Source: Echinicola shivajiensis (GTDB lineage: Bacteria; Bacteroidota; Bacteroidia; Cytophagales; Cyclobacteriaceae). Taken from it: a DNA stretch of 64,000 nt. Positions 18,861-26,935 of this stretch are shown here, piece by piece; the stretch's first letter is position 1; each line of letters starts with the position of its first letter. The notes beneath the pieces are model-generated. The model searched no databases. It was not told the DNA's origin and saw only the letters and a list, made by a program, of their open reading frames with translations. A program made the position numbers and the translations under genes. The stretch is taken from the NCBI RefSeq assembly GCF_018642165.1, contig NZ_JAHHZM010000002.1, positions 372,001 through 436,000 on the forward strand. Reading direction: 5' to 3'.

Positions 18861-20342
18861 ATGAAATTAAAGTGTCTTTTTTTTCAAATATTCATTGTTT
18901 TCGGGCTTTCTGGTCTTTCTACGGCTTGTAATAATTCAGATTCACCTGATCCTGAAGAGGAAGAAAAAGAGGAGGCTTATGATGGCCCAAAATACGCATT
19001 CCCTGGGGCTGAAGGATACGGACAATATACTACAGGAGGAAGAGCTGGTAAAGTTTATTATGTTACCAAATTAACAGATGACAATAGCCAGGGAACCTTG
19101 CGCTATGCCCTCAATCAAAGTGGTGCTCGGACCATAGTATTTAATATAGGAGGAACCATTGAATTGAAATCAACTTTGAGCATTTCACATGGTAATGTAA
19201 CGATAGCTGGCCAGACTGCGCCCGGAGGTGGAATTACCTTAAAGAATTACCCTGTCACCATCCGTGCGGATAATGTGATTATACGCTATTTGCGCTTTAG
19301 AATGGGAGATGCTGCTCAGCAGGAAGGGGATGCTTTAGGAGGAAGATTTCATAAAGATATTATCATTGACCACTGCTCGATGAGCTGGAGTACAGATGAA
19401 TGTGTCTCTTTCTATGCCAATGAAAACTTTACCTTACAGTGGTGTATTATAGCCGAAAGCCTTCGGAACTCGGTGCATGGAAAAGGAGCACATGGATATG
19501 GTGGGATTTGGGGAGGAAAATATGCTTCTTTTCACCATAATCTTTTAGCCCATCATGATAGTCGGAATCCCCGGATGGGAGAAGAAGCAGGAAAGGCCTT
19601 CGCACTTACAGACCTGGTAGATTTACGAAACAATGTACTCTATAACTGGGGAAATAATGCAGCTTATGGAGGGGAAGCAATGAATGTAAATATAGTCAAC
19701 TGCTATTATAAGCCAGGACCTGCCAGCCCGTCTGGAAGTAAGCGAAACAGGATTATGTCTATCGATAAAAATAAGGTAGAGGGTACTGAGGTATATGATG
19801 TTTGGGGCAAGTTTTATATTGATGGCAATGTAGTAGATGGCAGCAACCAAACTTCTGAAGATAATTGGAACTATGGGGTTTTTAATCAATTTCACGGTAG
19901 CTATGGTTTGGTGAGTGAGGCTGATAAACAAAGTATAAAAATGGATGTACCCCATGAAGAGGAAGGATATACCGTTACGACTCATTCTGCTGCTGAAGCT
20001 TATGAATTGGTGCTTGAATATGCCGGTGCTAATTTAAAGCGGGATGCGGTAGATGCTAGGATAATTGCCAATGTGAAAAATGGAGATTATGATCAGGAAG
20101 GATCCAATGGAAGTACAAATGGTATCATTGACACCCAAAGTGATGTTGGGGGGTGGCCAGTATTGGAAGCTGGTGAGTCTGTTACGGATAGCGATGGGGA
20201 TGGAATGCCTGATGAATGGGAATCAGGCAATGACCTTGATCCAAATAATGCAGAAGATGGTAAAATAATAAAGTCAGGAACCTCATATACTTATTTGGAG
20301 ATCTATCTTAATAGCCTAATCAAGAATTTTCTATTTAATTAA
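18861..20342 (+). CDS. PL1 pectate lyase 1, surface lipoprotein
   Basis: The 493-residue protein has lipobox STAC (Cys23), followed by a strongly acidic linker (SPDPEEEEKEE) consistent with surface display. The PL1 beta-helix begins FPGAEGYGQYTTGGRAG and contains IIIDHCSMSWSTDEC and NSVHGKGAHGYGG plus HHNLLAHHDSRNPR, the region holding the catalytic base and substrate-binding residues. Near the C-terminus is a calcium-binding-like DSDGDGMPDEWE repeat. It cleaves de-esterified homogalacturonan by beta-elimination, producing 4,5-unsaturated ends for GH105. A VOC gene and a second PL1 follow. Confidence 0.93.
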   Translation: MKLKCLFFQIFIVFGLSGLSTACNNSDSPDPEEEEKEEAYDGPKYAFPGAEGYGQYTTGGRAGKVYYVTKLTDDNSQGTLRYALNQSGARTIVFNIGGTIELKSTLSISHGNVTIAGQTAPGGGITLKNYPVTIRADNVIIRYLRFRMGDAAQQEGDALGGRFHKDIIIDHCSMSWSTDECVSFYANENFTLQWCIIAESLRNSVHGKGAHGYGGIWGGKYASFHHNLLAHHDSRNPRMGEEAGKAFALTDLVDLRNNVLYNWGNNAAYGGEAMNVNIVNCYYKPGPASPSGSKRNRIMSIDKNKVEGTEVYDVWGKFYIDGNVVDGSNQTSEDNWNYGVFNQFHGSYGLVSEADKQSIKMDVPHEEEGYTVTTHSAAEAYELVLEYAGANLKRDAVDARIIANVKNGDYDQEGSNGSTNGIIDTQSDVGGWPVLEAGESVTDSDGDGMPDEWESGNDLDPNNAEDGKIIKSGTSYTYLEIYLNSLIKNFLFN

Positions 20343-20584
20343 ATTCACAAGTGACTATATCAGAATAGAATAAGGGATTTGATTACATGAACAGTAAAAA
20401 GTTCAGAATGAGGTGCTGTTTCTGTTAGGTCATTGGGGACAGTAGAGATAAATCTATGTCTTACATATAAGTTCTTAGTAAGGCATGATACCTTCTATGG
20501 AAACTGGAAGCAAATGTGCCTGAAAAAATGTTACCTTAAAGGCACTGTATAATTATCTGAACTATTAAGAATAAATTAAAAACT

Positions 20585-20980
20585 ATGAAGTTTGAGCATT
20601 TTGCAATTAATGTAGCCCAACCGAGAGCAATGTCTGACTGGTACGAGAAGCATATTGGCTTAAAAGTCATCCTGAAAAAGGATCAAAGTCCTTATATGAC
20701 ATTTTTGGCTGATGATAGTGGTACCATTATGATTGAAATATACAGTAATCCCAATGCGCCAATTTTGGAATTTGACAATCAACATCCATTGGTGTTACAC
20801 TTGGCATTGGTATCTGAGGACCCTGCAGAGGATAGGGATAGATTGATTAAAGCAGGGGCGGAATTGATAAGTGATGACATCTTAGGGGACGGCTCACATT
20901 TGGTAATGCTTAAAGATCCTTGGGGCTTGGCCCTACAGTTGTGTAAAAGAGCTAAGCCCATGCTGGCATCAAAAACTTGA
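20585..20980 (+). CDS. VOC/glyoxalase-superfamily protein between two pectate lyases
   Basis: The 131-residue single-domain protein has the paired beta-alpha-beta-beta-beta modules of the vicinal-oxygen-chelate fold (MKFEHFAINV at the start, HLVMLKDPWGLALQL at the end). The predicted metal ligands are His5, Glu51 and His72; the fourth position, usually Glu, is Gln118. No signal peptide is present, so it is cytoplasmic, unlike its lyase neighbours. It ends 9 bases before PL1 copy 2 and is probably co-transcribed. The substrate is unknown. Acting on an unsaturated or keto uronate from pectin breakdown is a reasonable hypothesis from position only. Confidence 0.85.
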   Translation: MKFEHFAINVAQPRAMSDWYEKHIGLKVILKKDQSPYMTFLADDSGTIMIEIYSNPNAPILEFDNQHPLVLHLALVSEDPAEDRDRLIKAGAELISDDILGDGSHLVMLKDPWGLALQLCKRAKPMLASKT

Positions 20981-20989
20981 ATTTAAGAC

Positions 20990-22336
20990 ATGAAAAGACT
21001 GATTGGATTAGTTATTATTATATGTTTTGCTGGATGGGCTTATGCCCAGAAAGATGGGGATAAAGAAGTTTTGGCATTTCCCGGGGCCGATGGTTTTGGG
21101 AAATACACTTTTGGAGGAAGGGGCGGAAAGGTGTTGGTAGTCAGTAACCTGAACGATGATGGTCCTGGGAGCCTCCGAGCAGCGTTGAGAAAGAAATATC
21201 CAAGAATTATCGTTTTCTCTGTTTCTGGAAATATTGAGCTTGAGTCAAGTTTGGACATTAATTATGGAGATGTGACCATTGCCGGCCAATCTGCTCCTGG
21301 GGACGGAATCACCATTCAGAATTATCCGATCAAAATCAAAGGGGACAATGTAATCATCAGGTATATCCGAAGCCGTTTAGGAGACCTTAGAGAGGTGCAA
21401 GATGATGCGATGACTTGTATTCGAAACAAGGATATCATTATAGATCATTGCTCATTGAGTTGGGCAACTGATGAGTGTGGCTCTTTTTATGATAATGAAA
21501 ATTTCACCCTGCAGTGGTGTATTATTTCAGAAAGCTTAAATGAATCTGTCCATGCCAAAGGAGACCATGGATACGGTGGGATCTGGGGAGGGATGAAAGC
21601 TACCTTTCACTATAATTTATTGGCCAGTCATAAAAGTAGATTGCCCAGGTTTAACGGCGCACGGTATCATAAGATGCCCGAAAAGGAAGTGGTTGATTTC
21701 AGAAATAATGTGATTTATAACTGGAAGAGCAATAGTTCTTATGCAGGAGAAGAAGGGCATTATAATATTATTGGGAATTATTATAAAGCAGGTCCTGCTA
21801 CCCAATCAAACCGGGATAGAATCGTGGAGCCCTATGCCCCTTATGGGCAATTTTATGTAGAAGGAAATATTATGTCCGCCTCAAAGGAAGTTAGTGAGGA
21901 CAATAGCAAGGGGGTCGATGGGGTCGAAAATCTATCAAAGGTGCTAGTGACTGCTCCCTTTCCTTATGTTATCGCCAATGAACAAGTCAAGGCCGAAGTA
22001 GCTTTTAAGGATGTCTTGGCCAAAGCTGGTGCAAGCTTACGCAGGGATCAAGTAGATAAAAGATTGGTGAAAGAAGTACTATTGGGGAAGAGTGCTTTTG
22101 GGAAACAAGGTGATGGGATTATTGATAGCCAATCGGATGTGGGGGGCTGGCCATTGTTAAAGTCAGAAAAGGCACCTTTAGATACAGATCAGGATGGTAT
22201 GCCAGATGCTTGGGAGAAAAAGCACCATTTAGATCCCAATTCTGATGAGGATGCAGCTGGTTTTGATTTGGATAAGCAATATACCAATATTGAAATTTAC
22301 CTAAATGAATTGATTGAAGATTCAAGCTTTGACTGA
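20990..22336 (+). CDS. PL1 pectate lyase 2, secreted
   Basis: The 448-residue protein has a classical signal peptide (cleavage after AYAQ, ~residue 20) rather than a lipobox. Its PL1 beta-helix parallels copy 1: FPGADGFGKYTFGGRGG, IIIDHCSLSWATDEC, ESVHAKGDHGYGG, LLASHKSRLPR. The C-terminus again has a DTDQDGMPDAWE calcium-binding-like motif. The different export signal suggests that copy 1 works at the surface and copy 2 in the periplasm or medium. Product: 4,5-unsaturated oligogalacturonides. Confidence 0.93.
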   Translation: MKRLIGLVIIICFAGWAYAQKDGDKEVLAFPGADGFGKYTFGGRGGKVLVVSNLNDDGPGSLRAALRKKYPRIIVFSVSGNIELESSLDINYGDVTIAGQSAPGDGITIQNYPIKIKGDNVIIRYIRSRLGDLREVQDDAMTCIRNKDIIIDHCSLSWATDECGSFYDNENFTLQWCIISESLNESVHAKGDHGYGGIWGGMKATFHYNLLASHKSRLPRFNGARYHKMPEKEVVDFRNNVIYNWKSNSSYAGEEGHYNIIGNYYKAGPATQSNRDRIVEPYAPYGQFYVEGNIMSASKEVSEDNSKGVDGVENLSKVLVTAPFPYVIANEQVKAEVAFKDVLAKAGASLRRDQVDKRLVKEVLLGKSAFGKQGDGIIDSQSDVGGWPLLKSEKAPLDTDQDGMPDAWEKKHHLDPNSDEDAAGFDLDKQYTNIEIYLNELIEDSSFD

Positions 22337-22430
22337 AATTGTCATATTTCGTGTTCTCATCTTTTGTTTATTATATTTTTCGCTTGGTCTGTGAATAGAT
22401 AATCAATAAATTGGATTTGATATTGTCATT

Positions 22431-23444
22431 ATGAAAGACCAACGTATCCCTTTTTCCCAACTGCAGGATGTGCTGTGCAGTATACTTATAAAAAATCAAT
22501 TTTCTTCAGAAAGGGCAGCACTTAGTGCCCGGTTATTTGCACAGTCCAGTTTGGACGGAGTGCCTTCGCATGGTTTAAATCGTTTTTTACATTATTTGGA
22601 TTGTATTCACAAGGGGATTATTGACCCAGAAGCTGAACCTGTGTGTAAGGAAAGGTTCGGTGCCTTGGAGCGCTGGGATGGGCAACTTGGCCCAGGGAAT
22701 ATCAATGCCCATTTGGCAATGGAGAAAGCCATTCAGTTAGCAAAATCTTTTGGGATGGGGGCTGTTGCTTTACAAAATACCAATCACTGGATGCGGGCAG
22801 GAAATTATGGCTGGCAGGCAGTGGAGCAGGGCTGTCTTGGCATTTGTTTTACCAATACCAAACCGAATATGCCAGCTTGGGGAGGGAGTGAGCCTAAACT
22901 TGGAAATAACCCTTTGGTAATAGCAATACCAAGGAAAGACGGTGCAGTAGTTCTTGATATGGCCATGTCCCAGTTTGCATATGGTAAGATGGCTATCTAT
23001 GAAAAGAATGGGCAAGATATGCCTTATGATGCTGGCTTTGACCAAGATGGGGATTTGACAAAATTTCCCAAGGACATAATAGAGAATGAGCTTGCTCTTC
23101 CCATTGGCTTATGGAAAGGAGCAGGACTTTCCTTAATGTTGGACATGTTGGCAGCGTTGCTTTCTGGAGGACAAGCTACTCATCAAGTAGGGAAAAGTGG
23201 TGATGAATATGGGCTTTCTCAAGTGTTTTTGGCACTGGAACCTTCCAAATTAGGTATGGAAGATTGGATGGAAAGTAAGGCAGGACAGATTATTGAAGAT
23301 TTAAAACAATCGAAAACTTTTGATAAAAAGAAAGAGGTCAGGTATCCCGGAGAACAGACTTTGAGGATGCGAAAGGAAAATTTAGCCCAAGGTGTTCCTA
23401 TAGATAGGGATATCTGGAATCAGGTTTTAAAATTATTGAAATGA
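22431..23444 (+). CDS. Ldh-family (malate/lactate/2,3-diketogulonate reductase-like) NAD(P)H oxidoreductase
   Basis: The 337-residue cytoplasmic protein has signatures of the type-2 malate/L-lactate dehydrogenase family (YiaK/YlbC): DGVPSHGLNRF near residue 45, TNHWMRAGNYGW near 120, GNNPLVIAIPR near 160 and KGAGLSLMLDMLAALLSGG near 230. Members reduce 2-keto acids, including 2,3-diketo-L-gulonate. It overlaps the next gene by 4 bases (ATGA), so the two are translationally coupled. In this locus a keto-uronate substrate is likely but unproven; no KduI or KduD homologue is present in the window. Confidence 0.85.
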   Translation: MKDQRIPFSQLQDVLCSILIKNQFSSERAALSARLFAQSSLDGVPSHGLNRFLHYLDCIHKGIIDPEAEPVCKERFGALERWDGQLGPGNINAHLAMEKAIQLAKSFGMGAVALQNTNHWMRAGNYGWQAVEQGCLGICFTNTKPNMPAWGGSEPKLGNNPLVIAIPRKDGAVVLDMAMSQFAYGKMAIYEKNGQDMPYDAGFDQDGDLTKFPKDIIENELALPIGLWKGAGLSLMLDMLAALLSGGQATHQVGKSGDEYGLSQVFLALEPSKLGMEDWMESKAGQIIEDLKQSKTFDKKKEVRYPGEQTLRMRKENLAQGVPIDRDIWNQVLKLLK

Positions 23445-24433
23445 GAAAAATTAAAGATAATGAAGTCAGGTGGGGTATTCTAGGTGTTGGGGATGTGTGT
23501 GAAAGAAAAAGTGCACCTGCTATGAATTTGGTAGGGAACAGTCGGCTTGTAGCTGTTATGAGGAGAAGTGCGGAAAAAGTGAGGGATTATGCCAAGAGAC
23601 ATCAGGTATCCAAATGGTATACAGATGCAGATGAGCTAATTAATGATCCAGAGGTCAATGCCATTTATATTGCTACACCACCCCATGTTCATAGAGAACT
23701 TACCTTAAAAGCTGCTGCTGCAGGAAAGCCTGTTTATGTGGAGAAACCTATGGCCAGGACTTATGAGGAATGCAAAGAAATGATTGAAGCGTGTGAAGCT
23801 GCGGGTGTGCCCTTGTATGTGGCTTATTATCGCAGGACTTTGCCTCATTTTGTTAAGATAAAAGAATTGATTCATGAGGGGAGGATCGGAGATGTTAGGT
23901 ATGTCAATATCCAGATGAATCAGGTATTGGTCCCAGAAGTGGTGAGGAATTTGGATAATAATTGGCGGGTAAATCCTGAAATGGCAGGTGGAGGATATTT
24001 TTATGATCTGGCGTCCCATCAATTGGATTTTCTTGATTTTGCCTTGGGCCCCATCAAGTCTGTCAAGGGATTCAAGGGGAATCAAGCGGGGATTTACGAG
24101 GCTGAAGATTTGGTGACTGCCGTTTTTGAGTTTGAATCAGGTGTGATGGGGACTGGTAGCTGGTGTTTTTCAAGCAGTGAAGTTTCCGCTAAGGACCACA
24201 CTACCATTATAGGAAGCAGGGGGCAAATTAGCTATGAGACTTTCGGAGCAGGTAAATTTATTTTGGAGACGGAAAATGGAGAAAAAGAATGTTTTGAATT
24301 TGATTTGCCTAATCATATTCAGCATTTTCTTATTCAGTCGATTGTGGGTGATATACTGGGGGAAGACTCAAGCCCCTCAACAGGCGTGTCTGCCGCTCGC
24401 ACCAATTGGGTAATGGAGGAGATTGGCCGGTAA
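23441..24433 (+). CDS. Gfo/Idh/MocA-family oxidoreductase 1
   Basis: The 330-residue protein begins with a Rossmann motif (WGILGVGDVCERKSAP), contains the family EKP motif (VYVEKPMARTYEE, Lys ~102) and the C-terminal alpha/beta domain with GGGYFYDLASHQLDFLDF. It is an NAD(P)-dependent dehydrogenase or dehydratase of sugars or sugar acids. The start overlaps the stop of the Ldh-family gene by 4 bases. It is the last gene of the pectin locus; the substrate is unknown. A second family member at 35889-36914 is only distantly similar. Confidence 0.87.
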   Translation: MRKIKDNEVRWGILGVGDVCERKSAPAMNLVGNSRLVAVMRRSAEKVRDYAKRHQVSKWYTDADELINDPEVNAIYIATPPHVHRELTLKAAAAGKPVYVEKPMARTYEECKEMIEACEAAGVPLYVAYYRRTLPHFVKIKELIHEGRIGDVRYVNIQMNQVLVPEVVRNLDNNWRVNPEMAGGGYFYDLASHQLDFLDFALGPIKSVKGFKGNQAGIYEAEDLVTAVFEFESGVMGTGSWCFSSSEVSAKDHTTIIGSRGQISYETFGAGKFILETENGEKECFEFDLPNHIQHFLIQSIVGDILGEDSSPSTGVSAARTNWVMEEIGR

Positions 24434-24462
24434 AGGGTCTTTGAAAATGAATAGCTTAGATT

Positions 24463-24542
24463 ATATAGGTTAAAAATGCTGTAAATGTATTTTATAGGTT
24501 TAAATACCTATATATTTTATTTATAAGTTATTAAACCTATAT
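24463..24542. promoter_or_regulatory. Cluster of TATAGGTTTAA repeats upstream of the SatD-like gene
   Basis: Four copies of an AGGTT(T)AA/TTAAACCT element: forward at 24463-24474 and 24493-24504, inverted at 24505-24514 (TACCTATATA, partial) and 24531-24542. The cluster lies 22-100 bases before the SatD-like start and is a plausible operator array, perhaps for that protein itself. Confidence 0.5.
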
Positions 24543-24563
24543 TTATGAGCTAATGAATTAGAA

Positions 24564-25253
24564 ATGAAAAATGTAGCAGTGATTTCGGGAGACATTATTT
24601 CTTCTACAAGTTTGGTGTTGGAGGATAGGGTGATTCTGGAGGAAAAATTAAAAGACTTATTGAAAACCCTTGATGAGAGATGGGGGATTTATGGAAGGGT
24701 GATAAAGGGGGATTATTTAGAATGTGTATGCCAAAATCCGGGGGACGCTTTGAGGGTAGCTATGTTAGTGAAAAGTTTTGTAAAGTCCTTTGATCCGAGA
24801 CAGGCAGACAATAGAGAGGATAATAACCGAATCAGCCTATTTAAGACCCATGGGATCAGGTTGGCCATTGCCGTTGGCGAATTGTCTAGATTTGATCCTA
24901 AAAAAGGAGTCATTGATGGAGAGGCTGTCTATTTGTCAGGAAGGTTGATCAATCAATCCCCATCCAGCCAAGGGAAGGAAAGGGTAGTGATAAAAAACAC
25001 TTTGTTTTTTACCTCACATTATGAAAGACTCAATGAGCAGATGGAGCCTGTAATGGGATTACTGGATGTAATTATGAGTAAATCCACAGCCAGGCAATCT
25101 GAAGTGTTATACTGGAAGTTGCTTGGGTATACCGAGTTAGAAATTGCCAAAAAATTGCAAATAAGTCAATCTGTAGTCAATCAGCACAGTACAAGCGTAG
25201 GCTGGAACAGCATTGAAAAAACTGTGGAATATTTTAGTAGAACCATTAAGTAA
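24564..25253 (+). CDS. SatD-family protein with C-terminal helix-turn-helix
   Basis: The 229-residue cytoplasmic protein has an N-terminal domain starting VAVISGDIISSTSLV and continuing GRVIKGDYLECVC and GIRLAIAVGELSRF, a pattern seen in SatD-family proteins and reminiscent of a nucleotide-cyclase-like fold. The C-terminal ~55 residues contain LGYTELEIAKKLQISQSVVNQHS, a clear helix-turn-helix. The next gene, a DUF3307 membrane protein, starts 8 bases after the stop. The SatD-DUF3307 pairing is recurrent in bacteria but of unknown function; a DNA-binding, ligand-sensing role is inferred from the HTH and the repeats upstream. Confidence 0.75.
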   Translation: MKNVAVISGDIISSTSLVLEDRVILEEKLKDLLKTLDERWGIYGRVIKGDYLECVCQNPGDALRVAMLVKSFVKSFDPRQADNREDNNRISLFKTHGIRLAIAVGELSRFDPKKGVIDGEAVYLSGRLINQSPSSQGKERVVIKNTLFFTSHYERLNEQMEPVMGLLDVIMSKSTARQSEVLYWKLLGYTELEIAKKLQISQSVVNQHSTSVGWNSIEKTVEYFSRTIK

Positions 25254-25261
25254 CATCATTT

Positions 25262-25969
25262 ATGAACCCAGTTCAGTTTTTTGTCTTACAGTTAATTGCC
25301 CATATATTGGCGGACTTTTTTTTCCAATCAGACAGGCTGGCCATTCAAAAGAACGAATTAGGGTTTAGAAGCCCATTTTTGAAGTGGCATATATTAATTG
25401 TGTTTTCGTTTTCCTGGTTGTTATCCTTTCAAATACAATTTGTGTTTGGTGCCTTGGTTATTGCCCTGATCCATTATATAATAGATGGTGTTAAACCTTG
25501 GATCAATAGAAGTAAGACCTTTGGTAAATATGCATTTTTTATAGACCAGGCATTGCATATTTTGGTTTTGTCCGTGGTTTGTTATGCTTATGCTTGCTAC
25601 GCTCTAATGGATACTTGGCTTAATATTCCTGTTTCAAAATCCTATCTGTTGGTTGTTTTTTGCTATATGTTATGCCTAAAGCCTGCCAATATATTTATAA
25701 AAGAAGTATTTAGGGCTTATGAAATTAAGGTGCCCGGTTCGGATGATCTGCCCAATGCAGGCAAATTGATAGGAGTATTGGAAAGGGTGTTGGTTTTGAC
25801 TTTTATATTACTTAGGCAATTTGAAGCTGTTGGTTTCTTAATAGCTGCAAAGTCCATTCTCCGTTACAAAAACGATGATACCATCAAAACGGAATACGTG
25901 CTGATCGGTACTATGCTAAGCTTTGGTATTGCCGTTATTTTAGGACTATTGGTTGGATTCGTCTGGTAA
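25262..25969 (+). CDS. DUF3307 family integral membrane protein
   Basis: The 235-residue protein has about five hydrophobic segments. It begins with QFFVLQLIAHILADFFFQSDRLA, the start typical of DUF3307 proteins, and contains ALIHYIIDGVKPWINRSKTFGKYAFFIDQALHIL, with conserved His/Asp residues in membrane-adjacent positions. It is translated directly after the SatD-like protein. The function is unknown; the two genes together look like a sensor/regulator plus membrane partner. Confidence 0.8.
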   Translation: MNPVQFFVLQLIAHILADFFFQSDRLAIQKNELGFRSPFLKWHILIVFSFSWLLSFQIQFVFGALVIALIHYIIDGVKPWINRSKTFGKYAFFIDQALHILVLSVVCYAYACYALMDTWLNIPVSKSYLLVVFCYMLCLKPANIFIKEVFRAYEIKVPGSDDLPNAGKLIGVLERVLVLTFILLRQFEAVGFLIAAKSILRYKNDDTIKTEYVLIGTMLSFGIAVILGLLVGFVW

Positions 25970-26073
25970 TTGTTGTTTTTAAGTTTAATGGCTGATTTCC
26001 AGATTGGATTTGTTATATTAAAACAATAAGTTTAATCTATTTTTAGTCTATTCTATCATCAAATTCAGAAGCC

Positions 26074-26892
26074 ATGAAACCAATTTATCTAATAATAATT
26101 CTTAGCCTGTTTTATTCCTGTGAGGAAAAAGAACAGGGGGGCAGGAACGAAAGCAGCGATACAGAAAACAGGAGTTTGAAAGGTAATATCATTGACCTGA
26201 CCCATGCATTTTCTGACGAAACGGTTTATTGGGTCACTGCAAAGGAGTTTGAGCTAGAAGAGGTGGCTAAAGGCCAAACGGAAAAGGGCTACTTCTATTC
26301 TGCCAATAATTTTGAAACTTCTGAGCATGGGGGAACCCATATTGATGCCCCTGTGCATTTTGCGGAAAAGGGTGTTTCAGTGGATGAGATACCTTTGGAG
26401 CAATTAATTGGAACTGGAGTGAAAATAGATGTCAGTGAGAGAGGGCTTTCAAATCCCGATTACCAAATAAGCCTTGAAGATCTTGAAAATTGGGAGTCAA
26501 AAAACGGGCAGATTCCTGAAGGAAGTATTGTTCTTTTGCAATCGGGACATGGAAAGTACTATCCAGATAAAGTGAAATATTTGGGAACGGATGAAAGGGG
26601 TGCTGAAGCAGTCAAATATCTTCATTTTCCTGGCTTAGCTCCTGATGCCGCCAAATGGCTAATGGACCAAAGAAAAATAAAGTCAGTTGGAATAGATACG
26701 CCAAGTATAGATTTTGGGCAGTCCCAATATTTTGAAACCCATGTAGCCCTAATGACCAATGATATTCCTGCATTTGAGAATGTAGCCAATCTCGACGCAC
26801 TGCCTGCTAAGGGGTTTCAAGTTATAGCCTTGCCCATAAAGATTAAAGGTGGCAGTGGAGGTCCACTGAGAATAGTAGCTGTTATTAATTAG
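26074..26892 (+). CDS. Cyclase-family (kynurenine formamidase-like) metal hydrolase, lipoprotein
   Basis: The 272-residue protein has lipobox YSC (Cys16) followed by EEKE. The cyclase-family metal motif HGGTHIDAPVHF (His85, His89, Asp91, His95) and the downstream GIDTPSIDFGQSQYFETH are present. Cytoplasmic relatives hydrolyse N-formylkynurenine or form cyclic amides; an exported version must act on another substrate, which I cannot name. It stands alone on the plus strand, convergent with the TsdA gene 43 bases away. Confidence 0.85.
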   Translation: MKPIYLIIILSLFYSCEEKEQGGRNESSDTENRSLKGNIIDLTHAFSDETVYWVTAKEFELEEVAKGQTEKGYFYSANNFETSEHGGTHIDAPVHFAEKGVSVDEIPLEQLIGTGVKIDVSERGLSNPDYQISLEDLENWESKNGQIPEGSIVLLQSGHGKYYPDKVKYLGTDERGAEAVKYLHFPGLAPDAAKWLMDQRKIKSVGIDTPSIDFGQSQYFETHVALMTNDIPAFENVANLDALPAKGFQVIALPIKIKGGSGGPLRIVAVIN

Positions 26893-26935
26893 GAAGGGTT
26901 TTGATCACATTTGACATGCTAATGCATATTTGGTT

